Shown here in pieces: positions 23,801-33,478 of a stretch of 64,000 bases of DNA (within the stretch, counting starts at the first letter, position 1; the number at the start of each line of letters is the position of its first letter). The stretch is taken from NCBI GenBank assembly GCA_964247055.1, contig OZ176051.1, positions 10,788,001 to 10,852,000 of the forward strand. The letters run 5' to 3'. The translations under genes were made by a program, and so were the position numbers. Origin of the DNA: Paragordius varius. Lineage: Eukaryota > Nematomorpha. The notes under the pieces were generated by a model. The model was not told the origin of the DNA. It searched no databases and saw only the letters and a list, made by a program, of their open reading frames with translations.

Positions 23801-25666
23801 AAATTCAGGTAGTTTTTGAATATATTATATGTATAAATAAACACATCGGAACTCATAAACGTTAACAATAATAATAGCACGCAGATAAAGACTTATTCGT
23901 TGCTACGAGAAAATCAATGACAATATTTCACAAAGAAGTGCCATGATATTAAACTATCAACAAAATTTACACTTAGTAATTCATCAATCTTCCCGGCAAA
24001 GATATATGGAGAAAGCTGATCCATAAAAAGGGACGAGCGTTTGATAAACGGATATGGTGCTGGTGGATAGCTTTGCGGCGAAACAAAATAAAACCCAGAA
24101 TCGCTTTAACCGGGCATGGTTTTAAATTAAAATTGTCGCATTTTGGACACACCGTTGGGGCAAGAAATTTGAATATAAAATGATAGGTAAAGTGGAAGAA
24201 AAGAAAGTGCCATATTGCGTTAGCAGTAAATTTAAACACGGACTTTTCATTAAAATCTTAGATCCCTTACTCAGAACAAAGAAGATTGGCGCATAAGGAA
24301 AAGGCTACCTATAAATTTACTCAAGTTTATTGCCAAAAATAGCGTTAACGTTTCTGGTGGACATTTATCAAGGAACAATTAATTACGAGCTATTTTTGGA
24401 TATATATTCTCCTTTTGCTACTTTACCATTATTTTTAAAAACGCATTTCTTGTTTTTTATTTTTAGAGATGATTATGTGTGTCCCCGGAGGGCCGCGCGT
24501 TACCAACCCCTGAACATTAAACTCTTTAAGTCGTAATTAAACAGTATTTTTGGCATAGAGATATTAAAAAAATTATATGCATAATTTGATAAAATATATA
24601 AAATATTAGATCAAAAGGGAATAAAAAGAAAAGTCTAACCTAATCTGTTTATTTTTTTCTTCTGCTAAAGCCATTTTTTGTTTTGTTGCTTGATAGATAT
24701 CGTCAGTGGCTGAGATAATTAGTTTTTGTTTTATGCGACCCATCGAGGCAAAATTTCTATATATATACATATATTTTAAAGTACGCCTGATAGGCAATAT
24801 TTAAATATAAAGCCCTAATTAATACATGCTGATAATCATGCACAATTCCAATTTTCAAATGATAACATACTAGTTTTCAATAAACAATTGTTAAAAGTTG
24901 ACAACACTATTCCAAAAACTTACAATGTGGATATCATTAGCTTCAAAAATAAAATTATATTGTTTACTTATTTTTTTATTAAAATATTATCAATTTTATT
25001 TAATTTCATTTAATATTAGATTTAATATAAAAAAATAATTTTTATTTCATAAATGTAAAATATCATAAAACATGATATAAATTTGGTAAAAACGGATATT
25101 TTATTAATAGTATTGCATAGGTATAAATTTTTAAGGAAACATTTTTTAAGCGTGATTATATGTATAAAAATCAAATCTTTATACTTAATAAAATTATTTA
25201 ACTGAAGTTCAATGAGAGTGCATACCATAGTTATAAGTCCTGAAGCCACACAAAAAAATACTTTAATTTACCATTACAAAATTGACTAATTTTTTCTGTT
25301 ACAATCAATATAAAGATAATCGACATGTAGCTAATTTTGTTGTCATATATATATATATATAAAATATTACACAGAATCAAATTTGACACATTCCAAACCA
25401 CCTTCTCCTGCAATATCTTGAACAGTAAATGACAACTTTATATCCTCATTCGAATTGTTCAAAATAAAGCATCCATTATTTTCAGGATCTTGAAACTGGA
25501 CGCTTAATTGTGGTGTATCAATCTAAATCATTATTAATTCCAAATAAACTTGAATGTTACAGCTTTTATCAAATAATTTTTGAGAATAATCGGTAAGTTT
25601 GACCAGATAAAATGATTTATTTTTGTGTTTTTCATATTTGGGTTTGAGGTCGAACTCACCTAACAT
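10807..25666 (-). CDS. ELL: RNA polymerase II elongation factor ELL
   Basis: A spliced minus-strand gene of about 815 residues. Exons: 25666-25550, 25522-25371, 24756-24640, 17472-17374, 17301-16928, 16079-16047, 15977-15898, 15413-15343, 15219-15000, 14120-13849, 13668-13387, 13114-13010, 12663-12486, 11410-11242, 10977-10807. Phases agree at every junction except between exons 3 and 4, where a linking exon of length 2 mod 3 is missing (20901-20849 is a weak candidate). N-terminal ELL landmarks: SFYLVKLTDYSQKLF and ISATDDIYQATKQKMALAEE. Middle: IIHLLALRPHRKSELLSRIQ, then SVGVYTGRDGLYSL. C-terminal occludin-homology domain: ILTDEKRTEYADLF through FDYLHKKLAHIQSLIDNYDQ. ELL proteins act in the super elongation complex, suppressing Pol II pausing. 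Intron 1 is 27 nt; the intron between exons 3 and 4 is about 7.2 kb and holds two hAT elements and foldback repeats. Confidence 0.9.
11437..11880. repeat. foldback element, copy A (21-bp tandem arms)
   Basis: It starts TATACCATTTACAG and ends with the inverted CTGTAAATGG near 11865-11875. The left arm is about five units of a 21-bp repeat (type TTCAAATTCACCC + TTGAACAA). The right arm is about seven units in inverted orientation (GGGTGAATTTGAA + TTGTTC). Between them is about 170 bp of AT-rich sequence shared with the other copies, including ACCTATATTTTT and CGAAAACACATAATTTA. The copy lies in the ELL intron 12485-11411, about 26 bp from the exon at 11410. Confidence 0.85.
11877..12170. repeat. 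foldback element, copy B
   Basis: It abuts copy A, sharing the bases CATATACC at the junction. It starts ACCATTTACAGTTCAAATTC and ends AAATGGTATA. The right arm is short (three degenerate units), and the central spacer matches copy A (ATGTGTTTTATAAG, AATATAATACTGAAAAAAT). It lies in the same ELL intron. Confidence 0.75.
15427..15456. repeat. TA dinucleotide microsatellite
   Basis: An uninterrupted run of TA in the ELL intron between the exons at 15977-15898 and 15413-15343. Confidence 0.9.
17782..17842. repeat. long TA microsatellite
   Basis: About 30 uninterrupted TA units, the longest in the window, in the large ELL intron upstream of the hAT element. Length polymorphism or assembly uncertainty is likely here. 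Confidence 0.95.
18116..20836 (+). mobile_element. hAT transposon with TIRs and perfect 8-bp target duplication
   Basis: The element begins CAGGGGTGGCCAACG at 18116 and ends with TGGCCACCCCTG at 20836, giving a terminal inverted repeat of CAGGGGTGGCCA. It is flanked on both sides by CTATATAC (18108-18115 and 20837-20844), the 8-bp duplication expected for hAT elements. Length is 2721 bp. It carries one transposase gene on the plus strand and sits inside the large minus-strand ELL intron, antisense to the host gene. The subterminal regions contain GTGACCGCGG and related GC-rich motifs. Confidence 0.95.
18492..20310 (+). pseudogene. hAT transposase (BED finger, GTF2IRD2/ZBED5-like), broken
   Basis: The N-terminal part has a BED-type zinc finger (CLICNST...IERHYRSLH). 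The long 3' part reads QLDESTDYVGIAQLCIFIR, TDGATAMIGVNNGF, then HCIIHNQVLCSKVL and HTDVRWLSRAAFLIRF, and ends with the hAT dimerisation region including CESAFSIMNAIKTKQRSQL and the stop at 20310. The probable start ATG (18492) is followed by a TAA at codon 3 (18498-18500). The frame breaks near 18925, before a segment that should read LSKNTVMRRAEDIS, and again in a T tract near 19012-19021. At least three lesions therefore prevent one full-length product from this copy. The protein would cut and paste the element. Confidence 0.9.
21020..21352. repeat. foldback element, copy C
   Basis: It starts ATACCATTTACAGTTCAAAT and ends TTGTAAATGGTATA. The arms have about three degenerate 21-bp units each, and the central spacer matches copy A (AATATAATACTGAAAAAT, CCGAAAACACATAATTTAC). 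It lies in the large ELL intron. Confidence 0.8.
21738..22022. repeat. foldback element, copy D (degenerate)
   Basis: The left end AACCATTTACACCTCAAATTC is followed by two arm units; the right end is GAGTGAATTCGAGCTGTAAA. The central part is rearranged or inverted relative to copies A-C. It lies in the large ELL intron. Confidence 0.6.
22977..23310. repeat. foldback element, copy E
   Basis: It starts TATACCATTTACAATTCAAT and ends TTTGAATTGTAAATTGTATC. The right arm has four units with GGGTGA- or GGGTAA-type starts. The spacer contains the shared segment in inverted orientation. It lies in the large ELL intron, next to the second hAT-like element. Confidence 0.75.
23392..24512. mobile_element. 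hAT-like element without recognisable transposase
   Basis: The left end is CAGGGGCGGCAAC at 23392. The right end, read on the other strand, is CAGGGGTTGGTAACGCGCGG and stops at 24512; ends of this type (CAGGGGT-GGCAAC--GCGGCC) are common in animal hAT elements. The flanking octamers AACTAAAC and AACATTAA match only partly, suggesting an old insertion or an imprecise boundary. The interior is about 1.1 kb with scattered short open frames but no hAT motif that I recognise. It lies in the large ELL intron. Confidence 0.6.
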
Positions 25667-25681
25667 TTCACATGCGTTGCA
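25667..25681. promoter_or_regulatory. shared 15-bp gap between divergent ELL and EIPR1 start codons
   Basis: The ELL start codon occupies 25666-25664 (minus) and the EIPR1 start codon 25682-25684 (plus). If both starts are right, promoter elements and 5' leaders of each gene must overlap the other's first exon, unless an upstream non-coding exon or trans-splicing supplies the leader. No TATA-like box is evident in the gap. Confidence 0.4.
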
Positions 25682-28600
25682 ATGAATGATAGTGAAGTTT
25701 CATGTGTTTACGGTTTTGAATTTCCAGTATTTACTTAATAATTTAATAATTAAATAACTATTAGGCTCGAGTTTTAACATCAAATGCTGTTGAAAGTGAT
25801 GATATAATATTTTATGTGGGTACACAATCATTAAAACAAAGCAACAAAGTTTAATATGTTTTTTATACGTTTTTAGGTGTATAAAATAGTTTATGACGAT
25901 GAAAACAATTTAATTAATCCGATTATATTTGATCATTCGGCTGGTGAAATATGGGATATATCAGCATCTCCTTATGATAAAAATCTAATAAATACGTGTT
26001 ATAACTATTATGATGCAAATGAAAATTGTTGTCAGAGATCTACTATATGGCAAATGGAAGGTGAATAATTTTTTAAATATTGATAGAAACATGTCTTTAA
26101 CTAATTTTAAACTTTTTAAAAGTGCTTAATGCCTATTTGAAACTTTTTTGCCAAATATTTTTAAAATCTTTAATGTATTATATTAATTATAAATGAAATG
26201 CATTTAATTATTTCAAATTTTTGGTATTATGAGCTGTTTCAATCTTGGAGATATGTTTTGAAAGAATCTTTTACGTTGAATATAAATATATAATGGTTTA
26301 GTCTAAATTCAGAAATAATATATTTTATGTATTCCTAAAAGTATCATGTAATTTAGTTTAAATAGACATTTCAATTATAGAGTCCACCACGGGGAATTCG
26401 CTTGCCAAACTCTATGATTTTAACACATATAATGGTCAAAATATTGATACCATATCGTAAATAATTTTGTTTATTATTAAAATTAAAATTTATTTTTATG
26501 TTTATACCGTTTACGCCTCAATTTTACACTTGAGTGATTCAAATTCATCAAACAGTTCGAATTAACCCTAAATTAAAGATGAAGAATCACCAAAAATCAA
26601 ATTCCTTTAAAATTAATAATAAAATCTGCTATTATTTTATATTAATGATAAGTTATATTAGATCAAAAACACATGATTTAATAGGGGATTTTGATTTGTT
26701 CAAGGGTGAATTTCAGGCGTTGTATTTGAAAATATTTACATAATATATAAATTTAGATTCACGTGGCATCCGTCTAACACTGAACGTCAATGTATATCTT
26801 GTAGCCGTGAACATTTATATATTTGGGACTTAAATTTATTGCCCGACCATAAAAACACACCCAAAGTAAAAATAATTTATTTAGACATCATTTTGCCGAA
26901 AATTAAGGATTATATTTTTAACACGGATTCAAATTGGGGTTTTCGGGGACCCCAGGTTTGTTTAAAATCAAATATTTTTTAAAATATAGAACAAATTGAA
27001 ACTATTTCAAAAGTTTGCACTTATATAACATTGATTGAAATTTAATTAAGAATCCTTTAAAAAAACTTGATGAAAAAATTTATAATAAAAATGCTATCGA
27101 AGTAATTTGATATGGAACTTTAGATGGAAACTAAATTTTTAAATATTTTGGCTTATATTAAATTTTAATAATGATAGAAGCATAAATCTAAAGTGGAATC
27201 GTTTCTTTCAGAAGTAGTTTAAAAATATCAAATTAAAAATAGTCTGGGAGTCTTTATATACCCAATTGGATCGAAGTGTGAAATTTCTTATATTGTTCTT
27301 CTCGTATTTTAGATAATTTCAACCATAAACCGAACAGACGCTCCTAATTGTCCACAATTTAAGGCAGTTTTGTGGAACTCAAATTTAGATTATCACCATA
27401 TCGCTACCTTGCATCAATCCTCCCCATTTGTTAAAGGATGGGACTTGCGAGACATGAAGTCTTGATATATTTAATACTATATACCGTTTTAAATTATACT
27501 TTAATGTTCAGTTCTTATTTATACACAAATTATTCTTTGAAATTTAATTTTATTCATTTATATACTTTAAGTAACATTTTTATTTACTAGAACAAACCAA
27601 AATTTTGACAATTTTATATATAACGTTTAGTTGTCTTTTTATGAATGATTCTTAATATGTTAAAAAAAGTATTTATTATCAAAAAGGATATATTAAACCA
27701 CTCTTAATAACTTACCATATTTGCCATTTTATTCCTCTTCATCGTGATATACCATTTAGTCAAATTCACCCCTCAAGCTTTTCATAGTTGAATATTACAT
27801 ATTCACCTTAAAACATTCCAGTTTACCATAAAAATAATTTTCTATTTTAAGCTAATTTCATTCATGCATATAAAAAATTTTTATATGATAATTTATCTCT
27901 TTTTCTTGATGTTAATTTTATATTTTAAAACTCTCACAAAATATTGGTAGGGTGAATTCGAGGTGTTTAGAGGAGAAATCGTTGTGAAAATCGTATATAT
28001 ATTTTATCATTATATAGATCAACGTATGAATTAAATCATGGTTCGATTGTAAGGAGCGGGCATTTCAATCCAAACCGTTCTCATGTGATTTCATTGTGTG
28101 GCAATGATGGAAGGATATCATTTTGGGATACTAGGAAGGCTGATACCCCTGTACTGATTATAGCTGAACATACACATTGGTAAATCAATATATACAATAT
28201 ATTAATGTAGGAGCCTTTTTCGAAAAATATAACCAGCGCTTTTTTGTGCATGTTGATTACCAATATACACTTTTCCGAAATTTTAAACTAGATTGCTTCT
28301 ATTTTTGTTAAAATAAACAGTTTCATGATATATTTGCATAAGTGTCATTAAATTATACCATTTACAGTTCAAATTCACCTTTGAATAATTCAAAATCACC
28401 CTTGAACAATTTAAATTTACCCTAAAATAATTTGTGTCTCTCCATTAAAATTACCTTTATTATTTTATATTTTTAATATTAAATTTTGTTTAAAATTAAT
28501 ATAATGCTGGAAAAATATTAAACTATGTCTTAAAAATATATTTCATATTAAGTTATATTACCCCAAAAAGACATAATTTATTTTTAGGGTGAAAATATTT

Positions 28601-31600
28601 AATCAATTAACATGCTGCTAAAAAACAAGATATAATACTTGATAATTTTAAACTATAAACGAATGTGTTTGGTTTTATAATTCAATAAATATTTACTAGG
28701 GTATGGAGCGTGCGATTTAACCCATTTCACGATCAATTAGTGCTAAGTTGTGGGAGTGATGCTCGAGTTTTACTATCTCGGGTTGCTTCAATCAGTTCAG
28801 AAACTGTTTTATCCCTTCATAATATAACTGAAAATAATGAGATGATGGGTAAAAAATTTATATTTTGAGTAAATAGATTATTTTCAAAATATTTAACCAA
28901 GTGTTAAGACAATTTATTTATTTGTTTTGTATAGCAACAGAATATGTATAAAATAATATAAATTTTGTTTTTCGGATTGTATATGTTATAAAATTGGTTT
29001 TGTCGGAAAAAATGATAAATAGGGTTGTTAGGATTTGTAAATATATATTTTTAGTGAAATGATTATATCTTAAATTAAGTTGTCATATAGCCTATTTTTT
29101 ATGTAGAAAACATTTATATTTATTATGTTTAGATGAACAAGAAAATACTAACCATTTACAACATTTAAATGGTGATGCTCTTTCATACCAAGACACAATC
29201 AATGGGTATCATTCTTAATTTGCCATAATAATAATTGAACTTTTCCCATATCAATAGTGTGGTGCACTTTAAGGCATTTTAATTTAGATTTATCACTTCA
29301 TTTTTGAAAAATATTTAAAATCGAGATTATAAAGAGCTATACTTTTAACCTTATTTTTATAGAACCTATCCTTTTGCGTTGCAGAATAAAAATATGTGAA
29401 TTGGTTATTTACCTATATTATTTCGCGATAAGGAAATTAATTTTAAAAATATGGCTGTTTTTTTAAAAAATTGTTGTACGTTTATTTTTTTATATCTAAA
29501 TAACTATGTAATGTTATTTTGTACCTCTGGGGAAATTTCCCTTCTACATTTCCTTCTCCATAGCCATATTTTAATCATTTGTATAAACGAATGCGACCGT
29601 TAAAGTCACCATATTAAGTTTAATCTCTGTGGGAGCGCTATTATCTATATATCGTTTCCGTTGTAAATTTCATCCTTTACCGATTTGTATTTGGGGGATC
29701 ATAGATACTCAAACATTGTTGTTTTTATTCGTTAGCCATTATAATATCTAATTTATAATTCGGGTGTTATAATATCGCTTACTTAACCTGATTCGATGAT
29801 GTGTTATCGGTCTAACTACCATTCCATTTGTTACATGGAGGTAACGCGTCATTATACCATGCTTAACTTTCATTCTCATGGAATGAAGTTTATTTGCTTA
29901 CCTTAATTTAACAAACACTTTTTTGAAAAAAGGAGACAATCATCGGATAACCTACAAAAGCAGCGGTTAAAATATGTCATCAAAGAAATATATCTTATTT
30001 TAGCCCCGCAATATTCTTTGAAAGTTGTACTGGATTGTAAGGTTACATATTTTGAAGCTAGCTTGCACAAAAATATATTCATGTAAAATTTTTCGTTAAA
30101 ACGTTCATAAAACATCTTTTGGGAAAAATATTTTTTAAAGCAAAATTCGCATCATGAGGATGGCGACCTAGTGATCACTCTCTCGGCTAAAGTTAGCTAA
30201 ACCATTAGTAAAGGGTGACAGGATTAAAAAATGGTATTCAGGTATACCAAGAGGCATGGTAATATGATAAAAATGGCGAAAGGAAAGGGTGAAACCCGAG
30301 ACAAGCGAAGAAATAGTTGGGAGGACATAGATAACGATAACAGAAGTTTACTCATGCAACTAACCAAATTATTTGCACAGTTTACTAAAGAAACGAAGAA
30401 TATCTTTTATGATAAGTTCAGTGAATCATATTTTAACAATTTTTATATATATAAGTAAGCGCAAGATGGATATATTAGGGTATGCGACTGCAATAAAAGG
30501 GGAAGGAATGCGAAAAAGCACATACATTAAAAAATCGAGAAAATACTATAGAGACAAAGGATTATGCGACACTTTTACACAGACAAAGCTATAGATAGAC
30601 GAATAATGGTAATTGCAGAACTAGTGCTGCAGGATCGCCATAGTATTATACGTAATTCTAATAAACTGTTTGGGATTCAGTTAAATCAAGGAAATGTAAA
30701 TTTATTTAAGGGAAAAGGTTAAATAACTGGGCTATATGTCCTACACGATAAACATTTTTATCAATTCGGTTTTATGCCAGTCAACTATACACCTATGCGT
30801 GCATTATGAGCTTGAGCGAAAAGCATAAGAAAAAAAGAGTTGCACCCAGAATTCTATCAATTACATTTATCAAATTTATTACAAATGGATATCATGTCAT
30901 TTTAGATACGACATTATACACTGATTGAATATTTTATATTTAAACAAGTATTAAATTTGTTAAGTAACAGAAATTATTATTCAACACGCATGGACTCAAA
31001 TTAAAAATAATTTTGCACGTTGAAAGGAAAATTTTTATTATATTGGAAAAGACAGTCATATAATTTAAGTAAAACGTAAACGCAGTCGCTCTAAAACCAG
31101 ATACAATAAAGTCGTAACTGGATAGATAAATGCTTTAAGCTAAAACGCCATCGACACAGTTTTACTCTAACATATTTTCTCATGAACGCGCTTTACGAGT
31201 GAACGCGTGTAATATAATAATATGTACTAAAATATTATATTCAAAAAAGGTGTCTTTAGATAAAAAACTATGGCTCCTGTGAATGAAAGATTACATTTTT
31301 TATGACAAATGTTGATTATTATTTACTATGTGTTATTTATAGTGATAATTTATACTCCTCTCCTTCTTTGAATGGCGATATAAATTTCATGAATCAAAGC
31401 GACGTTACACAATCAGTTGCAACGGTGCAACACAGCAAAAAAGATGAAATTGTAAAATGTTTTGATGATGAGCACGAGGATTCCGTTTATGCTGCGGAAT
31501 GGTCGAATACGGACCCTTGGATATTTGCTTCCCTTTCATACGATGGCCGTATTTGTGTTAATCGTGTTCCGAGAACTGAAAAATATCGTATACTTTTGTG

Positions 31601-31601
31601 A
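25682..31601 (+). CDS. EIPR1: EARP/GARP-interacting WD40 protein EIPR1 (TSSC1)
   Basis: Ten exons with matching phases: 25682-25726, 25765-25848, 25877-26060, 26381-26456, 26757-26865, 27313-27458, 28018-28179, 28700-28848, 29133-29205, 31343-31601; 428 residues. Family landmarks: start [20 protein letters not shown], then [32 protein letters not shown] repeats ending in YIWDL, GWDLRDM and [28 protein letters not shown], and the C-terminal block [11 protein letters not shown] to INRVPR-type [18 protein letters not shown]1 binds the EARP/GARP tethering complexes and works in endosomal recycling and dense-core vesicle formation. Introns 1 and 2 are 38 and 28 nt. Introns 4, 5, 6 and 7 each carry a foldback or MITE copy. 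The donor after exon 6 (GTCTTG) is unusual. Confidence 0.95.
26505..26745. repeat. foldback element, copy F (EIPR1 intron 4)
   Basis: It starts TATACCGTTTACGCCTCAAT and includes left-arm units with CAAATTCATC and AATTAACCCT, and a right-arm unit GTTCAAGGGTGAATTTCAGG. It fills most of the 300-nt intron 26457-26756. Confidence 0.6.
26922..27282. repeat. MITE copy filling EIPR1 intron 5
   Basis: The left end is GGATTCAAATTGGGGTTTTC followed by GGGACCCCAG. The right end is AGTCTGGGAGTCTTTATATA then CCCAATTGGATCGAAGTG. The interior shares ATAGAAGCATAAATCTAAAG and CGTTTCTTTC with the copies at 1960-3140 and 41875-42405. It occupies most of the 447-nt intron 26866-27312. Confidence 0.75.
27746..27996. 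repeat. foldback element, copy G (EIPR1 intron 6)
   Basis: It starts ATACCATTTAGTCAAATTCA and ends in a unit GGGTGAATTCGAGGTG with TATATA. The arms are short and degenerate. It lies in the intron 27459-28017. Confidence 0.6.
28356..28592. repeat. foldback element, copy H (right arm truncated, EIPR1 intron 7)
   Basis: The left end TATACCATTTACAGTTCAAA and three arm units are clear. The spacer (TAATATAATGCTGGAAAAAT, AAGACATAATTTATTTTTAG) matches copy A. The right arm stops after one GGGTGAA. It lies in the intron 28180-28699. Confidence 0.75.
29206..31342. other. last EIPR1 intron, 2.1 kb, with a compositionally distinct core
   Basis: About 29500-31200 is visibly less AT-rich than other introns and contains short open segments on both strands (for example 30231-30458 plus, rich in Lys/Arg/Asp/Asn). 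No transposase, polymerase or host protein motif was recognised, and no terminal repeats were found. A decayed mobile element is the likeliest explanation, but this is a guess. Confidence 0.35.
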
Positions 31602-31800
31602 AGCTAATTGTAAAAAAAAACAAATTCCAATTTAATTTTTTTGTTTTATCAATACAATAAATTATTTATGCCTATATAGTTTTTGTGGGAAAAATAATGA
31701 TCGAATTTTAGCCTCAAACTCTTTGACTATTATAATGGTAAATAACGGATTGGATATGTTTTGTAATAACAGTTGTTAAAATCTGTAATATAACGATAAA

Positions 31801-32120
31801 GGATAATTAAATAGAATTAAATGAAAGTATAGGCTAACCCCTAGAGTTAATTTTCAGTTTATTTTCAAATTTTCAGTTTAATTCTCATAAATTTCATTAA
31901 ATTTAATTTTAATTCGTACAACCAACTGCATTTATACCAAAAATTGCCAAGTTGGATATATAAACGAAATCGATATGTGAAAACCCCAAGTCAAATAGTT
32001 GTGTCGTACTGATAAGTGCTAACAAGCACGAAACTAGTCTGCGATTACTATTGACGAAGGGTTTCACATAATCGTTTATAATTTCTATTTATACTTTCAT
32101 TTAATTCTATTTAATTATCT
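31801..32120. repeat. short element with 30-bp terminal inverted repeats carrying a hammerhead motif
   Basis: The segment 31801-31830 (GGATAATTAAATAGAATTAA and ten more bases) is repeated in inverted orientation at 32091-32120 with one mismatch in 30. The 260-bp interior is non-coding and contains the hammerhead fold. No target duplication was confirmed. The element lies 200 bp downstream of the EIPR1 stop. Confidence 0.75.
31971..32074 (+). ncRNA. type I hammerhead ribozyme (predicted self-cleaving)
   Basis: The conserved core is present in order: CTGATAAG at 32009-32016 (the family consensus is CUGAUGAN), stem II GTGCT/AGCAC (32016-32020 with 32025-32029, loop AACA), then GAAAC at 32030-32034. 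A very short stem III (AC with GT across TA) is followed by GTC and the predicted cleavage after C32039. Stem I is closed on both sides of the core: TCGTA (32004-32008) with TGCGA (32040-32044), ATAGT with ACTAT, GTCAA with TTGAC, AAACCC with GGGTTT, ATGTG with CACAT, and CGAT with ATCG. The long imperfect stem I and two-base-pair stem III resemble the minimal type I hammerheads of Penelope-like elements and retrozymes. Activity is not shown; the A for G change in CUGAUGA sits at the end of the core motif. Confidence 0.8.
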
Positions 32121-32918
32121 TTGACTATTAGTTTAACAATTGAATACCGGGTGTACAAGGCGAATTTTTATTCCACAACACGCCCATGTGAAAAGTTTTG
32201 CGGAAGTTCATTTTTTGCAGAGCATTTAAAACTGGCATGGGCTGTTAAATCATTAAAATAATAGCCAACACAAAATGATTTAATACCGGATATTAATATA
32301 AATAGAGGTAAAACCAAAAAATAAGGAGAAATGTAAATGAAAGAAATGCAGAATATATTAATTCAATGATTTTTTAATATTGAAATATAAATCATTAGTT
32401 TCTGCCGACTATATAATCTAAAATCATATTGAAATTACGTTTGAAAAATAAATTAAATTTTGCCCAAGAATTATACGTTAACATCAGGCATATAAGCTAT
32501 ACATATATTGGTAAAATATTTTTCCAGTTAGTATTAATTGAAAAACATTTTAAATATAGAATTGAGTGAAAAGTAAGATTTATTAAAATATTTAAAAAGG
32601 TTCAATATATCCGCTATAAATCTCATAAAAACGTTTATTTTATAACGACTTATCTTTTAGGAGCCGAAACCTAGACCTTCACCAATGTCTCTTTTTTTAT
32701 TCTTTCTTTTATTTTTTCCAAGTGAATGAGATGGCTTTTTTGGCCAATAAGTAAACATTTTTATCTAGAATTATAACGTGACATTATCAATTATACATGA
32801 GCAATTTTATTACAAATGATAATACGTTAATGCTTATAAATTTGTGATAACAAACAAGTGTCGAAAAGTAAGCTACAAAAGTTTAATACAATAAAATATC
32901 TGTTTAAAAATAAAAATG

Positions 32919-33478
32919 CAGTGGCGTACCGAGCATTTTTGGCACTCAGGGCATAAAATTGTGATGCCCCCCCCCCCCTTTCACGATGAAATATATTATT
33001 CTGTTAGGAAACTATATCAAGATTATCTTAGTTCTATTGGTTATTTTATTATAAAAAATTACGTAACCTCCGTAAATCCCAAATTTTTTTAATGGACTAG
33101 TTCTTTTAAAATAACCCCAAAAATGCTAAGATTGCGCGATATAATTAAATATATACTTAATTTTGACATCAAAAAACTATTTTAAAAAAATGTTTTTAAA
33201 AATTTAATTATTAGCATATTTTATTAAGGTACTTCATACTATTTTGAGGCAGGAGGGAAAGGGTATAAAAACGCTTTTGGATTGTAAAAACACTTTTCTG
33301 ATGTTGAACATTTCTATCGCTCATTCAAAGGTTAACTTTGAAATTGATTTTTTGTTTAAAAACTTATGAATTTAAAATTTAAAGACGAACGAATATTTTT
33401 AATCTCATTTCTGAGGTGATAAAAATATTCAGCATCATAGAATTATAAAGATGCCCCCCCCCCTTTGGTTTGCCACTG
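32919..33478. mobile_element. non-coding MITE-like element, ends CAGTGGC
   Basis: The left end is CAGTGGCGTACC at 32919. The right end, read on the other strand, is CAGTGGCAAACC ending at 33478, so ten of twelve bases match. Runs of 12-14 C lie near each end (about 32966-32980 and 33453-33463) in the same orientation. The flanking octamers do not match. No transposase was seen. Confidence 0.5.

Noticed and set aside
23973-24239. Minus-strand ORF of 88 codons inside the second hAT-like element
   Set aside because: It has hydrophobic and Cys-containing sequence, but no family match and no splice support; it lies within a repeat.
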